From assembly GCA_013396915.1 (NCBI GenBank), contig VWZL01001367.1, forward strand, positions 1,014,952 to 1,078,951: a stretch of DNA of 64,000 nt, read 5' to 3'. A model generated the notes under the pieces. That model ran no database searches, had not been told where the DNA came from, and saw nothing but the letters and a program-made list of their open reading frames with translations. A program made the translations under genes and the position numbers. Shown piece by piece: positions 61,893-64,000 of this stretch. This DNA comes from Stercorarius parasiticus (lineage: Eukaryota; Chordata; Aves; Charadriiformes; Stercorariidae). How positions within the stretch are numbered: the first letter of the stretch is position 1; the number at the start of each line of letters is the position of its first letter.

Positions 61893-63982
61893 ATTGCACG
61901 TAAATCACCAAAATATTTAACTCTCAAAAACTGCTGAGTAGAGCAATACAAAATATAAATAACTTTAAAAGATTTTCCCCCACAAGCTGATAAACCACAG
62001 GCTGGCTTTGTCTTAGATTTGGTCTTTTTCAATTTTATCATTTGAATAGCCAAATCTTTCCTTCTAATAAATAATAAATGTGAGTTGAGGGTATTCTACC
62101 CTATTTGGGCAGTATACATTACCTATGACTAGATAAAAGATATACCAAAAGTGACATTAGAATTATAAAAGAAGGCTAAGTGACACAGGAACTCAATTCC
62201 ATTGGAAATGCAAGAGTAGTCTGGTGCCTGACTGTATTAGGCCCTACTGAGAAAATCTCAGACAAATACCAAAATAGCTTTCCTCTTCAGTTATGTGTCT
62301 ACCTTAAAACAAAGGTGACGGTTGTGCTGTATTTCTCTGGAGTTCCAGACAGGGTATATCTGGCAGATCCGAAAGTAGCCCTCAATTTGCATAATTTTTG
62401 GAAACTCTTTTCTCCTTAATCCTAGTGCAAATAAAACTATTGGTGTCTACAAATACCAGAAATTGATGTAAAGAAATCATTTGTGTCAAAAGTAAACATG
62501 CAGAGGTAAACACTGCTAAGGTTTGAAATTTCATTTTACAATGTTTGGGGACCTTCTGTCCAGACCTTCATTTGAAGAGTCATGTCTGTAAGTTGAAGAT
62601 ACAAAGCAAGACTGAACACTGAAAAACTCAGCAAAAATCAGGTAAACTTGCAATAGTTAAAATGGTCCTGCTAATTAATTAGGAATAAAGGAATACAAAA
62701 GATAAGCTGAAGAGAGTGGGAAATCAGACAGCAGAGAGAGTGGGAGCCGGAAGAGATGTTAATAATGGAAGGGTTAAATGGAAGTTTCAAAGGGGTTAAT
62801 ATAAGTCATTTTTTAGAGAAATGAAGGACATGCTGCCGGCACCAGTAGATGTCAGCTCTCCAGTAGGATTAGTACCTCTCTGCAAGAGAATTTTTTTGTG
62901 CCTCTGTTTTATGGTGAAGAACCAAACAGGTCAGCTGACATCCGCAGTGGGGTGGGACAGAGAAGGGCTCACAGAGGCTTACGCTGGTGCTTTGCTAACA
63001 AAGCTAGTAGTCCTGCGCCAAAGAGATTTCCTTAAATCACATAAGATTTGGGTAATCAATTAGATTGGACCAGGGTGTGAAAGAAGGCCTGCAGAGCTGA
63101 CACTGGCCATGGTGGCAACTGTGGACTGAGAGGTGTCTCCAGCCACTGCTATACTCCAAGTTCAAACATGTCATTTGCTGGAAAGGTGACACGTCAGGTA
63201 ATTCGGCTGGCCAAAGCCTAGATCTCTGTCTCACACATTCAGAGAAGACAGTCTAATCTGGACAGATGCCTAAGTCACACTTCTATTGCAAATGATTATT
63301 TTATTGATAATTTTGGATAAACAAGGAAACAATATACCAAATTTTTGTATGCAAATAATGGTTCTTATCTTATTGCACAAAATTCCTTTTGGCACTCTTG
63401 GTCTTTAGCTGCTGCCTAGAGACTATAAGAGTTGTATTTGAGTCTCAGCTGCTGTCGTTTGCAGGACTTCATTTAGCCATCAGACTGGGGGGTTTGTTAA
63501 TTGCTTATCTGCTCTAGAGCCTACCAGTTGGCAGACCTAAAGGCAGCACATTGCACAGCTCATGTTCGATATTATCCTATAAAATAAAACTATGGACATT
63601 CATAGCTCCAAGCAAACAAATCTATTGCACTCAGAATAGACAGAAACATCAGCTGCTCCAGAGAAGCTAAAATCTCAATGACTTTTGCAAAAGAGAAAAT
63701 AAATATATCTATATTAGCCCCATACAGCAAGTTTCTAGTTCATGCTGCAAAAAATGACGTACAAAATACATATAAACCACCAAAATATTAATAGTTTTGC
63801 CAAAGAATCTACAAGAGCAATAATTTTTCAAAGAATTAATTATATGCTGACTCCTCCAAATTGCAGTTGGTGATGGAAAATGGTCATTATACAAATTCTT
63901 TTAAGTATACCTCCTCCAAAGGCACACTGGCTGACTGCCCTGTGGCACCCAGAGCAAAATATCCCCCAAAATATTCACCCAC

Positions 63983-64000
63983 CTTGGACTTCCGGAGGGC
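63983..64000 (-). other. Possible 3' edge of a minus-strand exon (runs off the window)
   Basis: On the minus strand the window edge reads ...GGAAGTCCAAG followed by GTGGGTGA. The junction AAG|GTGGGT fits the splice-donor consensus at all but one position, and the 18 exon-side bases are GC-richer than the DNA beyond and open in the frame ALRKSK. With only 18 bases of putative exon, no protein can be recognised. A single good donor match is expected by chance many times in 64 kb. Confidence 0.15.

Larger units (their letters stand above)
48188..64000. other. Unassigned non-coding sequence, 15.8 kb
   Basis: AT-rich DNA with the small items listed separately (tandem at 51391, T-tract at 54724, weak ancient repeats at 60247 and 61835). 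GC-richer segments lie near 48610-48720, 55920-56080 and 57540-57890. The last supports overlapping open frames on both strands (57529-57792 plus, 57438-57659 minus) with no recognisable domain. No host gene can be supported except for the tentative exon edge at 63983. Confidence 0.5.

Noticed and set aside
1..64000. CRISPR arrays, tRNA, rRNA, operons or phage-like systems
   Set aside because: No regularly spaced identical repeats, no cloverleaf with a recognisable B-box pattern, and no tightly packed frames; the repeats present are avian CR1 and LTR.

Overview
The window looks like non-coding DNA from a bird nuclear genome, either intergenic or deep intronic. It is AT-rich, contains no convincing host exon chain, and no open frame resembles a conserved host protein. 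The bird assignment rests on its repeats. Five fragments belong to CR1, the dominant LINE of birds and reptiles, with typical 5' truncation and, where the 3' end survives, tails built on the octamer ATTCTGTG or ATTCTATG. There is also one solo LTR of an avian-type endogenous retrovirus. No tRNA, rRNA, CRISPR array or operon is visible.

Layout, left to right. 1-3730: single-copy AT-rich sequence with a C/T tract and a 39-base assembly gap (2727-2765). 3731-3981: CR1 3' end. 4201-4264: T-rich tract. 5255-5620: internal CR1 fragment lacking a 3' tail. 6045-6578: solo LTR with TG...CA ends, TATA box, ATTAAA signal and an imperfect 5-bp target duplication. 15062-16500: the longest CR1 copy, carrying a dead reverse transcriptase. 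20640-20664: (GT)n. 24422-24980: a CpG-richer patch bracketed by a diverged direct repeat. 36536-36833: another CR1 3' end. 45788-45816: hairpin-forming inverted repeat. 46589-47374: a second CR1 copy of the same type as 15062-16500. 47525-47652: possible ancient MIR/L3-like remnant. 48107-48126: perfect 20-bp palindrome. The rest, to 64000, is unassigned single-copy DNA, with a faint hint of a minus-strand exon boundary in the last 18 bases.

No genes work together here; the only coding remnants are inactive CR1 ORF2 fragments. The most notable observation is the relation between the two CR1 copies about 31 kb apart. Their last ~540 bp differ at only about 7 positions, with a 379-bp identical core, while the ~155 bp just upstream differ at about 21 positions. 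That mosaic could reflect gene conversion, a chimeric CR1 lineage, or an assembly artefact. I found no evidence for a new biological system.
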